DNA of 14,480 bases, from positions 1 to 14,480 of the forward strand of contig CAZJMK010000076.1 of NCBI GenBank assembly GCA_964547135.1. The letters are read 5' to 3'. Origin of the DNA: JAJXSS01 sp964547135. GTDB lineage: Bacteria > Planctomycetota > Phycisphaerae > Phycisphaerales > Phycisphaeraceae. Both the position numbers and the translations under genes were made by a program. The notes beneath the pieces were generated by a model. It ran no database searches and had not been told where the DNA came from. It saw nothing but the letters and a program-made list of their open reading frames with translations. Every line of letters starts with the position of its first letter. The first letter of the stretch is position 1. Of this stretch, positions 6,814 through 13,154 are shown one piece after another.

Positions 6814-7986
6814 ATTTTTCATCAGCGCAGTGCGTGCCGCCAGCACCTGCTGTCGAGCCGATTCCGTGTTGTCCGCCAGCGCGGTGAGGTGGCCCATCTT
6901 CCGACCCACCCTCGGCTCGCTCTTGCCATACAAATGTAGTTTCACCCCCGGGTACGCCAGCGCTGCCGCCCAGTCGGGGTCACGCAACCGACCCTGCTCG
7001 TCGAACCATAGGTCGCCCAATAAATTGGCCATCGCAGCCGGGGCTAGTAAGCGCGTGTCACCCAAGGGCAACCCGCACACCGCCCTTAATTGCTGTTCAA
7101 ACTGACTGGTCACACAGGCATCAAAACTGAAATGCCCCGAATTATGTGGCCGAGGGGCCAACTCATTAACCAAAATCGTGCGGTCATCGACCACGAACAT
7201 TTCCACCGCCAATACGCCCACCAACTCGAGTGCCTCAGCCACGCCCACCGTCAGGTCGATGGCCTGTTGTGCCAAGGTGGATGAAATGCCCGCCGGGGCG
7301 AGGGTGATATCGAGTATGTGACGATGGTGCGCGTTTTCCACCGGCGCAAACCAGTTCACCTGCCCCTCCATCGTGCGCGCCACGATGACCGAAATTTCCC
7401 GCGTGAAGGGGACAAACGCTTCGAGCACCCCGGTCGGTCGCCCCATGCTCGACCACGCATCACTCACCTGACCAGCAGCGTTGATGCGCACCTGACCTTT
7501 GCCGTCGTACCCGAAGTCAGCCGTCTTCAAAATCGAAGGCACCCCGATTTCGCGCACCGCCTGTGCAAGTTCAAGCGCGCTTTGCACCACGCGAAATTCC
7601 GCCACCGGAAACCCATGCTTGCGTAAAAAGGTTTTTTCACGCACCCGATGCCGACAGGTATCCAGCACCATCGGCGATGGGTGCACCGGCTTGATTTGCG
7701 CAATCGCCGCCAGCGTCTGCGCCGGCACATTTTCAAACTCAAATGTCACCACATCGACCGCACGGGCAAAACGAATCGCTGCGTCCACATCGTCATACGG
7801 TGCGTTCACTTCGACATCAGCCACCTGGCCGGTCGGGCAATCGTGCAATGGGTCCAGTGCGTGCACACGGTACCCCATGCGACGGGCGGCAATGGCGAAC
7901 ATGCGCCCCAGTTGTCCGCCGCCAAGGATGCCCACCGTTTGACCCGGCAATATGGGTGTTAACTTACGCATCAAGGTCGGCATCAT
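6808..7986 (-). CDS. purK: N5-carboxyaminoimidazole ribonucleotide synthase PurK
   Basis: PurK is an ATP-grasp enzyme that joins bicarbonate to aminoimidazole ribonucleotide, using ATP, in de novo purine synthesis; PurE then moves the carboxyl group. The 392-residue protein has the N-terminal GILGGGQLGRM (19-29), the ATP-grasp segment KTADFGYDGKGQ (154-165), the diagnostic VNELAPRPHNSGH (273-285) and the C-terminal YPGVKLHLYGK (345-355). Length is slightly above E. coli PurK (355), mainly at the N-terminus. Starts at 7986, 7983 or 7971 are all possible; none has a clear Shine-Dalgarno, and 7986 is kept as the longest reading. purE is not adjacent. The last two codons and the stop (AAT GGA TGA) lie in a repeat array, so the C-terminus may have been trimmed or replaced by repeat DNA. 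Confidence 0.94.
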   Translation of the reverse strand: MMPTLMRKLTPILPGQTVGILGGGQLGRMFAIAARRMGYRVHALDPLHDCPTGQVADVEVNAPYDDVDAAIRFARAVDVVTFEFENVPAQTLAAIAQIKPVHPSPMVLDTCRHRVREKTFLRKHGFPVAEFRVVQSALELAQAVREIGVPSILKTADFGYDGKGQVRINAAGQVSDAWSSMGRPTGVLEAFVPFTREISVIVARTMEGQVNWFAPVENAHHRHILDITLAPAGISSTLAQQAIDLTVGVAEALELVGVLAVEMFVVDDRTILVNELAPRPHNSGHFSFDACVTSQFEQQLRAVCGLPLGDTRLLAPAAMANLLGDLWFDEQGRLRDPDWAAALAYPGVKLHLYGKSEPRVGRKMGHLTALADNTESARQQVLAARTALMKNG

Positions 7987-8054
7987 AACCGAACGACTGT
8001 GAACACAGCGCTATTGGTCATTGAACGTATTGGTGATTCGGCAATTCGTACACG

Positions 8055-8084
8055 CCTTAATTTCACCTCCGCGTGAAGTTAAGG
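8055..8084. terminator. Stem-loop downstream of the acnA cluster
   Basis: CCTTAATTTCAC (8055-8066) pairs with GTGAAGTTAAGG (8073-8084): 12 pairs including one T-G, around the 6-nt loop CTCCGC. It lies 39 nt past the stop of the 64-residue gene, at the end of the acnA-kinase-partner transcript. There is no U-tract on the minus strand; a T-run (8089-8093) follows on the plus strand, where no gene precedes it. It could end the cluster or insulate purK. Confidence 0.5.
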
Positions 8085-8122
8085 ATGGTTTTTCAAATCA
8101 CAACCAACGCTCATGGTTTGAT

Positions 8123-8317
8123 TCAGAAAAACAATGAAACTCGGCGTTTGCGCCGCAACGAACCCTTGGGGTTGAGGTTGACGATTTTGCCGTCTTTCAT
8201 CACGTAGCAGGGCGTGCCGGTGAGCTTGGCAATTTCCAACGCACGCCTGGCGGCGCGACGCAGGGCGGGCAACGACCTTTGCATATCCGCATCGTCATCT
8301 TTCGTGAATTTGATCAT
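8123..8317 (-). CDS. Small partner of the zeta-like kinase, possible antitoxin
   Basis: A 64-residue basic protein without a named family that I can recognise with certainty. Residues 7-11 are acidic (DDDAD), 13-33 look helical and Arg/Ala-rich (ALRRAARRALEIAKLTG), then GTPCYVMKDGKIVNLNP (34-50) looks like a beta-hairpin, and the tail is basic (RRKRR). Small proteins with a GTP-x-x-V-x-KDGKIV-like segment are often encoded beside COG4185/zeta-like kinases, so an antitoxin role is the best guess. Its ATG overlaps the kinase stop in an ATGA (8314-8317), which strongly suggests translational coupling and that both are real. No DNA-binding domain is evident. A start at residue 12 is less likely given the overlap. 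Confidence 0.7.
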   Translation of the reverse strand: MIKFTKDDDADMQRSLPALRRAARRALEIAKLTGTPCYVMKDGKIVNLNPKGSLRRKRRVSLFF

Positions 8318-8829
8318 CGATGACTCCCTTTGGCCGACAACACCGGCCTGTCCCCTGCATTGTCGTAAAACGTCCAGTGATCGACCACATCACGATACAC
8401 CTGATAAAAATTACGCAGCCCTGCCTCATACCTTCGTCGAATCACACTGTCCGCAATCGAATGGCCGCCTTGTGCCACCCGCATTTTCACCCGCGCCAAG
8501 GCGAGTTCAATACTGGGCAAACTCAGAAAGATCAACTTCACATGGTAGCCCTTGTTGCGCCAGGCACGGATGTGCCGAGCGTACGCCATTCCGCTCAGCG
8601 TCGTTTCAAAGGCAAAACTTTCGCCGCGTCGGACCTTGTCATCGATCATTGCCAGCATGATTTTGCCGGCTTGTACCGCCGCCTTTTCCGGCGCCAACGG
8701 CGACAAGCCCCGTGCAATCAGGTCCGCGTTGATGAACTGCGGGCAGTCGGCTTCATGCATCAAAAACTCATGGGCAAAGGTCGTCTTCCCCGCACCATTG
8801 GGCCCGGCGATGATGATGATTTTTTTCAT
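8314..8829 (-). CDS. Zeta-toxin-like P-loop kinase (COG4185 type)
   Basis: A 171-residue P-loop protein of the zeta toxin/AAA type. Zeta toxins phosphorylate UDP-sugars of cell-wall synthesis; for COG4185 members the substrate is mostly unknown. Visible motifs: Walker A GPNGAGKTT (9-17), FINADLIARGLSP (32-44), FETTLSG (74-80), VKLIFLSL (97-104) and an Arg-rich lid at GGHSIADSVIRRRYEAGLRN (121-140), then WTFYDN (152-157). The order is that of zeta-like kinases. The ATG at 8829 (MKKIIIIAG) is chosen; a TTG at 8847 would add six residues overlapping the acnA stop. Only 14 nt separate the acnA stop from this ATG, and the next gene overlaps its stop by 4 nt, so all three are probably one transcript. 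The small downstream gene makes a toxin-antitoxin unit plausible. Classical epsilon antitoxin is absent, and a metabolic kinase is the alternative. Confidence 0.82.
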   Translation of the reverse strand: MKKIIIIAGPNGAGKTTFAHEFLMHEADCPQFINADLIARGLSPLAPEKAAVQAGKIMLAMIDDKVRRGESFAFETTLSGMAYARHIRAWRNKGYHVKLIFLSLPSIELALARVKMRVAQGGHSIADSVIRRRYEAGLRNFYQVYRDVVDHWTFYDNAGDRPVLSAKGSHR

Positions 8830-8843
8830 GTTCGACTCATCAT

Positions 8844-11618
8844 TCAACTCATCGCCATCTTGCGCAACACCGTCTGCAAAATACCCCCGTTGCGGTAATA
8901 GTCCACCTCCACCGGCGTATCAATCCGACATATCACTTCAAACGTCATCGGCGAACCCGACCCATCAGGCCTTCGCGCTGTAACCTTGATCAACTGCTTG
9001 GGTTTCACCGCATCATCGACCGCGATGTCGAAAACCTCATCACCCTTCAAGCCCAGCGTCGCAGCCGACTGTCCGCTTTGGTAACACAACGGCAGCACGC
9101 CCATGCCCACCAGGTTGCTGCGATGAATGCGCTCAAAACTTTCCGCAATCACCGCCCGCACCCCCAGCAGAAACACCCCCTTGGCAGCCCAGTCACGCGA
9201 ACTGCCCATGCCGTAATCCTTGCCCGCCAGTACCACCAGCGGCAAGCCCTTTTGCTGGTAGTTCACGCTCGCTTCGTAAATCGATTTGACCTGGCCATCC
9301 ATGTAGTCGGTGGTCCAGCCGCCTTCGGTTCCCGGTGCAAGCTGGTTTTTCACACGGATGTTGGCATACGTGCCACGGGTCATGACCCGGTCGTTGCCGC
9401 GCCTCGAACCATAGCTGTTGAACATCGACACGGGCACGCCCTGTTCGATGAGGTACTTGCCTGCGGGCGAATCTTTTTTGATCGACCCAGCCGGGCTGAT
9501 GTGATCGGTCGTCACACTGTCAGCCACCTTGACCAGACAGCGTGCCCCGACGATCGGCTTGATCGGCGCAGGCGTCGTCGGCAAGTCAATGAAATAAGGC
9601 GGCTCCTGCACGTAGCTCGATTTTGCTTCCCACGCAAACAGGTCGCTGGGTTTCACGGCTATCGCCTGCCATTCCTTCGAACCAGCCGACACGCCGGCGT
9701 ACTCGGTTTCAAACTGCTTGCGCTGCACACTGCGGGCCACCACCTCCGCCACTTCCTGCTGCGTGGGCCAAAGGTCGCTCAAATAAATCGGCTGACCTTT
9801 TTTCGGCCCGATGGTCGCAACACCGATCGGGTCTTTGGTCAAATCGACATTCATATTGCCCGCCAATGCGTAAGCCACCACCAGCGGCGGACTGGCCAGG
9901 TAATTGGCCTTGACCTCCGCGTGTACCCGTCCTTCAAAATTACGATTGCCCGACAGCACCGAAGCCACCACCAAATTGCCCGCGCCGATGGCTTTTGAAA
10001 TTGCTTCGGGTAACGGGCCGCTGTTGCCGATGCAGGTGGTGCACCCGTAACCGACGGTTTGAAAACCAAGCTGATCGAGGGCCTTGTCCAGCGCCGCTTC
10101 ACGCAGGTATTCCGTCACCACTTTCGACCCCGGTGCCAGCGACGTTTTCACCCAAGGCTTGCGGGTTAACCCATGTTTCACCGCTTTTTGCGCCACCAGC
10201 CCGGCTGCGATCATCACGTCCGGGTTGCTGGTGTTGGTGCAACTGGTGATGGCTGCAATCACCACCGCGCCATGCTTCAATTCAAACGATTGGCTGTCCA
10301 TTTCCACCGGCACTGCTTTGAGTAAATCTTCTTCCGTCACGGTCGCCGCTGCCGTGGCCACGGCTGTACCGCCTGTCGTGGTTGCAGCCGGTTTTTTGAC
10401 GCTGCCGGTGATGAATTTGGGCAGTTCCTTCTGCCACGATGCACGCACGCCGCTCAGGTCAATGCGATCCTGCGGCCTGCGCGGCCCGGCGAGCGCCGGC
10501 ACAATGGTTGCCAAATCCAATTCGAGCACCGCTGAGTAACTGATTTTCGCTTCGCTCTGCGCATCGCGCCAAAAACCCGTAGCCCTGGCGTATTGTTCAA
10601 CCGTCTGCACCAGCTTTTCATCACGCCCGGTGAGGCGCAGGTACGCAAGCGTTTGTTCGTCAATCGGGAAGTAACCGCAGGTGGCCCCGTATTCCGGCGC
10701 CATGTTGGCCAGTGTGGCGCGATTGGCCACGGGCATATCGACCATGCCTGGGCCGAAGAACTCGACGAACTTGTTGACCACCCCGAACTCGCGCAGCATT
10801 TGCGTCACTCGTAAAACCAAATCCGTGGCTGTCGAACCTTCAGGCAGTTTGCCGGTGAGTTTGAAACCGACCACTTCCGGTATCAACATGTAAATCGGCT
10901 GACCCAGCATCACCGCTTCCGCTTCAATGCCCCCCACGCCCCAACCCAGCACGCCCAGCCCGTTGATCATCGTCGTATGACTGTCCGTGCCCACCAGACT
11001 GTCAGGGTAAAGCACCGATGATTGTTCCCAGACGACCTTCGCCAGATATTCAAGGTTCACCTGATGCACAATCCCCGTGGCCGGGGGCACCACGCGGAAA
11101 TTGGACAGCGATTGCTGCGCCCACTTGAGCAGGCTGTAACGCTCGCTGTTGCGTTCAAATTCCAGTTGTGAATTGATGGTCAGGGCGTTGTCGGAACCAA
11201 ACGCATCGACCTGCACCGAGTGATCGATCACCAGGTCGCAGGGCACCAGCGGGTTGACCTGTTTGGGGTTTTTACCCAGTCGCGCCATCGCACTGCGCAT
11301 GGCTGCCAGGTCCACCACACAGGGCACGCCGGTGAAATCCTGCAACACCACGCGACCGGGCATGAAGGGTATTTCCGTTTCGCCCACAGCCCTGGCGTTG
11401 TAGTTGGCCAGGGCCTGCACATGCTCGCTTGTGTAAACGTACCCATCGACATGACGCAACACCGCTTCGAGCAGCACACGAATCGAAAACGGCAAACATT
11501 CGATGTTGGGGTATTGCCTGACCAGAGCCGCGACCGAATAAACCGTGCGCCGGCCCAACGGAGTGTTCAACGTGGTGCGGGCTTGAAACGGATCAGGGTT
11601 GGCATTGCCTTGGGTCAT
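8844..11618 (-). CDS. acnA: Aconitate hydratase A
   Basis: Aconitase interconverts citrate and isocitrate in the TCA cycle with a [4Fe-4S] cluster; it is cytoplasmic. The 924-residue protein belongs to the AcnA/IRP1 branch. Cluster ligands are C460 in SCTNTSNP and C526 and C529 in GYGCTTCIGNSGPL; the 66- and 3-residue spacing equals that of E. coli AcnA. LVGTDSHTTMINGLGVLGWGVGG is present near residue 210, and the C-terminal swivelling domain includes GSSRDWAAKG and ends in DTPVEVDYYRNGGILQTVLR. It is about 30 residues longer than E. coli AcnA, due mostly to an Ala/Thr-rich linker at about residues 405-432. The ATG at 11618 has GAGG 8 nt upstream, so the 21-residue longer frame is rejected. 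The zeta-like kinase begins 14 nt after its stop. It is divergent from the RNase HII-like gene. Confidence 0.97.
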   Translation of the reverse strand: MTQGNANPDPFQARTTLNTPLGRRTVYSVAALVRQYPNIECLPFSIRVLLEAVLRHVDGYVYTSEHVQALANYNARAVGETEIPFMPGRVVLQDFTGVPCVVDLAAMRSAMARLGKNPKQVNPLVPCDLVIDHSVQVDAFGSDNALTINSQLEFERNSERYSLLKWAQQSLSNFRVVPPATGIVHQVNLEYLAKVVWEQSSVLYPDSLVGTDSHTTMINGLGVLGWGVGGIEAEAVMLGQPIYMLIPEVVGFKLTGKLPEGSTATDLVLRVTQMLREFGVVNKFVEFFGPGMVDMPVANRATLANMAPEYGATCGYFPIDEQTLAYLRLTGRDEKLVQTVEQYARATGFWRDAQSEAKISYSAVLELDLATIVPALAGPRRPQDRIDLSGVRASWQKELPKFITGSVKKPAATTTGGTAVATAAATVTEEDLLKAVPVEMDSQSFELKHGAVVIAAITSCTNTSNPDVMIAAGLVAQKAVKHGLTRKPWVKTSLAPGSKVVTEYLREAALDKALDQLGFQTVGYGCTTCIGNSGPLPEAISKAIGAGNLVVASVLSGNRNFEGRVHAEVKANYLASPPLVVAYALAGNMNVDLTKDPIGVATIGPKKGQPIYLSDLWPTQQEVAEVVARSVQRKQFETEYAGVSAGSKEWQAIAVKPSDLFAWEAKSSYVQEPPYFIDLPTTPAPIKPIVGARCLVKVADSVTTDHISPAGSIKKDSPAGKYLIEQGVPVSMFNSYGSRRGNDRVMTRGTYANIRVKNQLAPGTEGGWTTDYMDGQVKSIYEASVNYQQKGLPLVVLAGKDYGMGSSRDWAAKGVFLLGVRAVIAESFERIHRSNLVGMGVLPLCYQSGQSAATLGLKGDEVFDIAVDDAVKPKQLIKVTARRPDGSGSPMTFEVICRIDTPVEVDYYRNGGILQTVLRKMAMS

Positions 11619-11626
11619 AGTCAAAA

Positions 11627-11630
11627 CCTC
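11627..11630 (-). promoter_or_regulatory. Shine-Dalgarno of acnA
   Basis: GAGG on the minus strand, 8 nt before the ATG at 11618. With xylB, this is one of only two strong ribosome sites in the window, and it fixes the aconitase start. Confidence 0.75.
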
Positions 11631-11712
11631 ATGAAATCGTGGGGTGATGCAATCAGTTTTATCAGCCCCGCATGGTAGCACGGCTGACGCTGGTTTTCGA
11701 ACAATAACAACC

Positions 11713-11782
11713 GACGCCGAGGGCTTTAGCCCCGGATTTCACAACGCGACCATGAACATCCGGCCCTGAAGGGCACGGCGTC
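11713..11782. repeat. 70-bp nested three-stem element between acnA and the RNase HII-like gene
   Basis: The outer arms are GACGCCG (11713-11719) and CGGCGTC (11776-11782). Inside, CCGGAT (11732-11737) pairs with ATCCGG (11758-11763). Two small hairpins sit on the arms: GGGC-TTTA-GCCC (11721-11732) and GCCC-TGAA-GGGC (11763-11774). Stems overlap by a base or two, so not all can form at once. The design recalls a REP/BIME-type repeat. It may separate the two divergent promoters. Confidence 0.6.
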
Positions 11783-11791
11783 AAAAACGAC

Positions 11792-11804
11792 CACTCGGCC
11801 ACTT
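11792..11804 (-). repeat. Inverted copy of AAGTGGYCGAGTG
   Basis: CACTCGGCCACTT on the plus strand is the exact reverse complement of AAGTGGCCGAGTG. It lies where the -35 of the RNase HII-like gene would be; its last six bases, CCACTT, are 17 nt before TAAAGT. Other copies are at 1663-1675, 12912-12924 and 14346-14358, with a partial one at 13115-13125. Confidence 0.6.
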
Positions 11805-11821
11805 CTTTTTCAGGCTTGCGG

Positions 11822-11827
11822 TAAAGT
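11822..11827 (+). promoter_or_regulatory. -10-like hexamer 6 nt before the RNase HII-like start
   Basis: TAAAGT fits the TANNNT pattern and ends 6 nt before the ATG at 11834. With this spacing transcription would begin at the start codon. There is no Shine-Dalgarno. The -35 is not obvious; CCACTT at 11799-11804 is correctly spaced but far from consensus. Confidence 0.4.
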
Positions 11828-11833
11828 ACCTTC

Positions 11834-12820
11834 ATGCTCATCTACGGCGGCATTGACGAGGCGGGGTACGGGCCGATGCTGGGGCCGATGACTTTGGGGC
11901 GATGTGTGTTGCTGGTGCGCGATGCCCCGGCGGACCAGCCGATGAACTTGTGGGACCATTTGTCAAAAGCGATATGTCAATCACCGTCACATAAGCACGG
12001 CAGGGTGGCACTCAATGACTCCAAAAAACTGCACGCCTCCGGCCAGGGGCTGCAAGGTTTGCGCCATTTGGAGGAAGGCGTACTGGTGCTGGGCGAACTG
12101 GCTGGGCTTTCACCAACAAACCTCGAAACGTGGTTGAATGCAATGGGTGCAACCTTATGTGATCAATCAACCTTGCCCTGGTATCACGCGGAGGAGCATC
12201 GCCCGTGGGCAGCGCTGCCGGTGGTGTGTGATCGGTCAGCTTTGCTGATTGCACGGAACGTGTTGCGTGATGAGCTGGCGAAAAAGGGCGTGCAGGTGGC
12301 GGACCTGGGGCTGACGGTTTTGCCGGAGGACCGGTTCAACCGCATGGTTGCGGCCACGCGCTCCAAGGCCGCGGTGAGTTTCACTTTCGTCAGCCAACAT
12401 TTGCTGGCCATCTGGCAACGCTTCGGCGAGCAATCACCCTTGGTGATTGTTGATCGGCAATCAGGGCGCAGTCATTACCGTGAACTGATGTCACTCTGTT
12501 TCCCGCAGGCACAGGTGACGGTATTGGAGGAAAACGAAAACTTCAGCGGGTATCGCTTGACTCAGGGTTCTCGCCGGATGACGGTGCGCTTTGAAGTCGA
12601 AGCGGATGGTGTGCATCTGCCCACGGCTGTGGCGAGCATGATCGCCAAGTACGCCCGTGAATTGTTGATGCATCGGTTCAACCAGTGGTTTGCCCTGCGC
12701 ATACCGGGTATCAAACCCACGGCTGGTTACGCCTCCGACGGCAAACGCTTTTTGTTGGATGCAGAACCGCATCGTGAAGCCATCGGCTTGGATTGGCAAC
12801 AGTGGGTGCGGGAGAGATAG
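11834..12820 (+). CDS. Divergent RNase HII-like protein (GYG variant)
   Basis: A 328-residue RNase H-fold protein. RNase HII cuts RNA in RNA-DNA hybrids and removes single ribonucleotides from DNA. The four acidic positions look conserved: D8 and E9 in GIDEAGYGP, D207 in VIVDRQSGR, and D258 in VEADGVHLPT. LNDSKKL (60-66) and AVASMIAKYARE (265-276) match the DSKKL and AASI-AKV-RD signatures. GYASDGKRFL (298-307) is where RNase HII has its GY-T-H segment with the junction-sensing tyrosine. Two oddities stand out: the usual GRG, which contacts the ribonucleotide, reads G11-Y12-G13; and about 140 residues separate DSKKL from D207, roughly twice the usual distance, including LPWYHAEE (114-121). 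I recall similar DEAGYGP proteins in planctomycetes, but know of no biochemical study. The activity is therefore inference; a DNA repair role is likely. Confidence 0.75.
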   Translation: MLIYGGIDEAGYGPMLGPMTLGRCVLLVRDAPADQPMNLWDHLSKAICQSPSHKHGRVALNDSKKLHASGQGLQGLRHLEEGVLVLGELAGLSPTNLETWLNAMGATLCDQSTLPWYHAEEHRPWAALPVVCDRSALLIARNVLRDELAKKGVQVADLGLTVLPEDRFNRMVAATRSKAAVSFTFVSQHLLAIWQRFGEQSPLVIVDRQSGRSHYRELMSLCFPQAQVTVLEENENFSGYRLTQGSRRMTVRFEVEADGVHLPTAVASMIAKYARELLMHRFNQWFALRIPGIKPTAGYASDGKRFLLDAEPHREAIGLDWQQWVRER

Positions 12821-12860
12821 ATTTCGAATTTCGGATTTCGAATTTCGGATTTCGGATTTA
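12821..12860. repeat. 7-bp tandem array (ATTTCGR)
   Basis: Five heptads in register, ATTTCGA, ATTTCGG, ATTTCGA, ATTTCGG, ATTTCGG, then ATTTA. It starts on the base after the TAG stop of the RNase HII-like gene. The 334-bp stretch 12821-13154 holds only repeats and a promoter; I see no gene in it. Confidence 0.85.
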
Positions 12861-12862
12861 CA

Positions 12863-12904
12863 AAACCAAGCCAAGAACGGTAGTTGGCGCCGCGATTGAT
12901 CGCG
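12863..12904. repeat. Dispersed word plus solo left end of the TIR family
   Basis: AAACCAAGCCAAGAACG (12863-12879; see 5637-5654) is followed by GTTGGCGCCGCGATTGATCG + CG (12883-12904). The latter matches the left arm of the 12967-13102 element with two changes. It is about 60 bp before that element, in the same orientation. Confidence 0.65.
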
Positions 12905-12911
12905 ATGCCAG

Positions 12912-12945
12912 AAGTGGCCGAGTGGCCAAGTGGCCAAGTGGTCAA
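12912..12945. repeat. 8-bp tandem array (GTGGCCAA) seeded by the 13-mer
   Basis: Four 8-bp units: GTGGCCGA, GTGGCCAA, GTGGCCAA and GTGGTCAA (12914-12945). The first part, AAGTGGCCGAGTG (12912-12924), is a copy of the dispersed 13-mer, which suggests that the array grew by duplication of that word. Confidence 0.8.
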
Positions 12946-12966
12946 GTGTCGGAACAGTCTTTGTAA

Positions 12967-13102
12967 GTTAGCGCCGCGATTTATCGCGTCTGTGAATGTG
13001 ACACCGCCCCGGGGCTTGCCCTCGGCGGTGTGATCGACAAGGTTGATTTGCCCAGCCGTGGGCGGCTGGGCCACAACAGACGCGATAAATCGCGGCGCTA
13101 AC
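12967..13102. mobile_element. 136-bp MITE/REP-like element with perfect 27-bp inverted ends
   Basis: The left arm, 12967-12993 (starts GTTAGCGCCGCG, ends GCGTCTGT), and the right arm, 13076-13102 (starts ACAGACGC, ends CGCGGCGCTAAC), are exact reverse complements over 27 bp. Between them are two further perfect hairpins: ACACCGCC (13001-13008) with GGCGGTGT (13024-13031), and GCCCAGCCG (13050-13058) with CGGCTGGGC (13063-13071). No open reading frame or transposase is inside, and I see no target-site duplication at the edges. Related pieces occur at 5466-5552 (core), 5718-5741 (right end), 12883-12904 (left end) and a short bit at 1844-1853. It ends 39 bp before the -10 of the ygfZ-like gene. 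A non-autonomous transposable element or a structured REP cluster are both possible. Confidence 0.7.
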
Positions 13103-13114
13103 CGATACGTTTCG

Positions 13115-13125
13115 CTCGACCACTT
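13115..13125 (-). repeat. Partial inverted copy of AAGTGGYCGAGTG
   Basis: CTCGACCACTT is the reverse complement of AAGTGGTCGAG, 11 of the 13 bases. As at 11792-11804, its CCACTT end falls at the -35 position (16 nt before TACAAT). Confidence 0.5.
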
Positions 13126-13141
13126 TCCAGCCACGTCGTAC

Positions 13142-13147
13142 TACAAT
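13142..13147 (+). promoter_or_regulatory. -10 hexamer 7 nt before the ygfZ-like start
   Basis: TACAAT (5 of 6 to TATAAT) ends 7 nt before the ATG at 13155, the spacing of a leaderless transcript. No Shine-Dalgarno is present in the seven intervening bases (TCGGCCC). Confidence 0.5.
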
Positions 13148-13154
13148 TCGGCCC

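Noticed and set aside
9078..9998. Plus-strand open frame opposite acnA (306 codons)
   Set aside because: Antisense shadow of aconitase; His/Arg-rich and without recognisable domains.
12967..13102. Rho-independent terminator for the RNase HII-like gene
   Set aside because: The stem is far too long, contains two further hairpins, has no following T-run, and recurs elsewhere in fragments; a repeat element explains it better.
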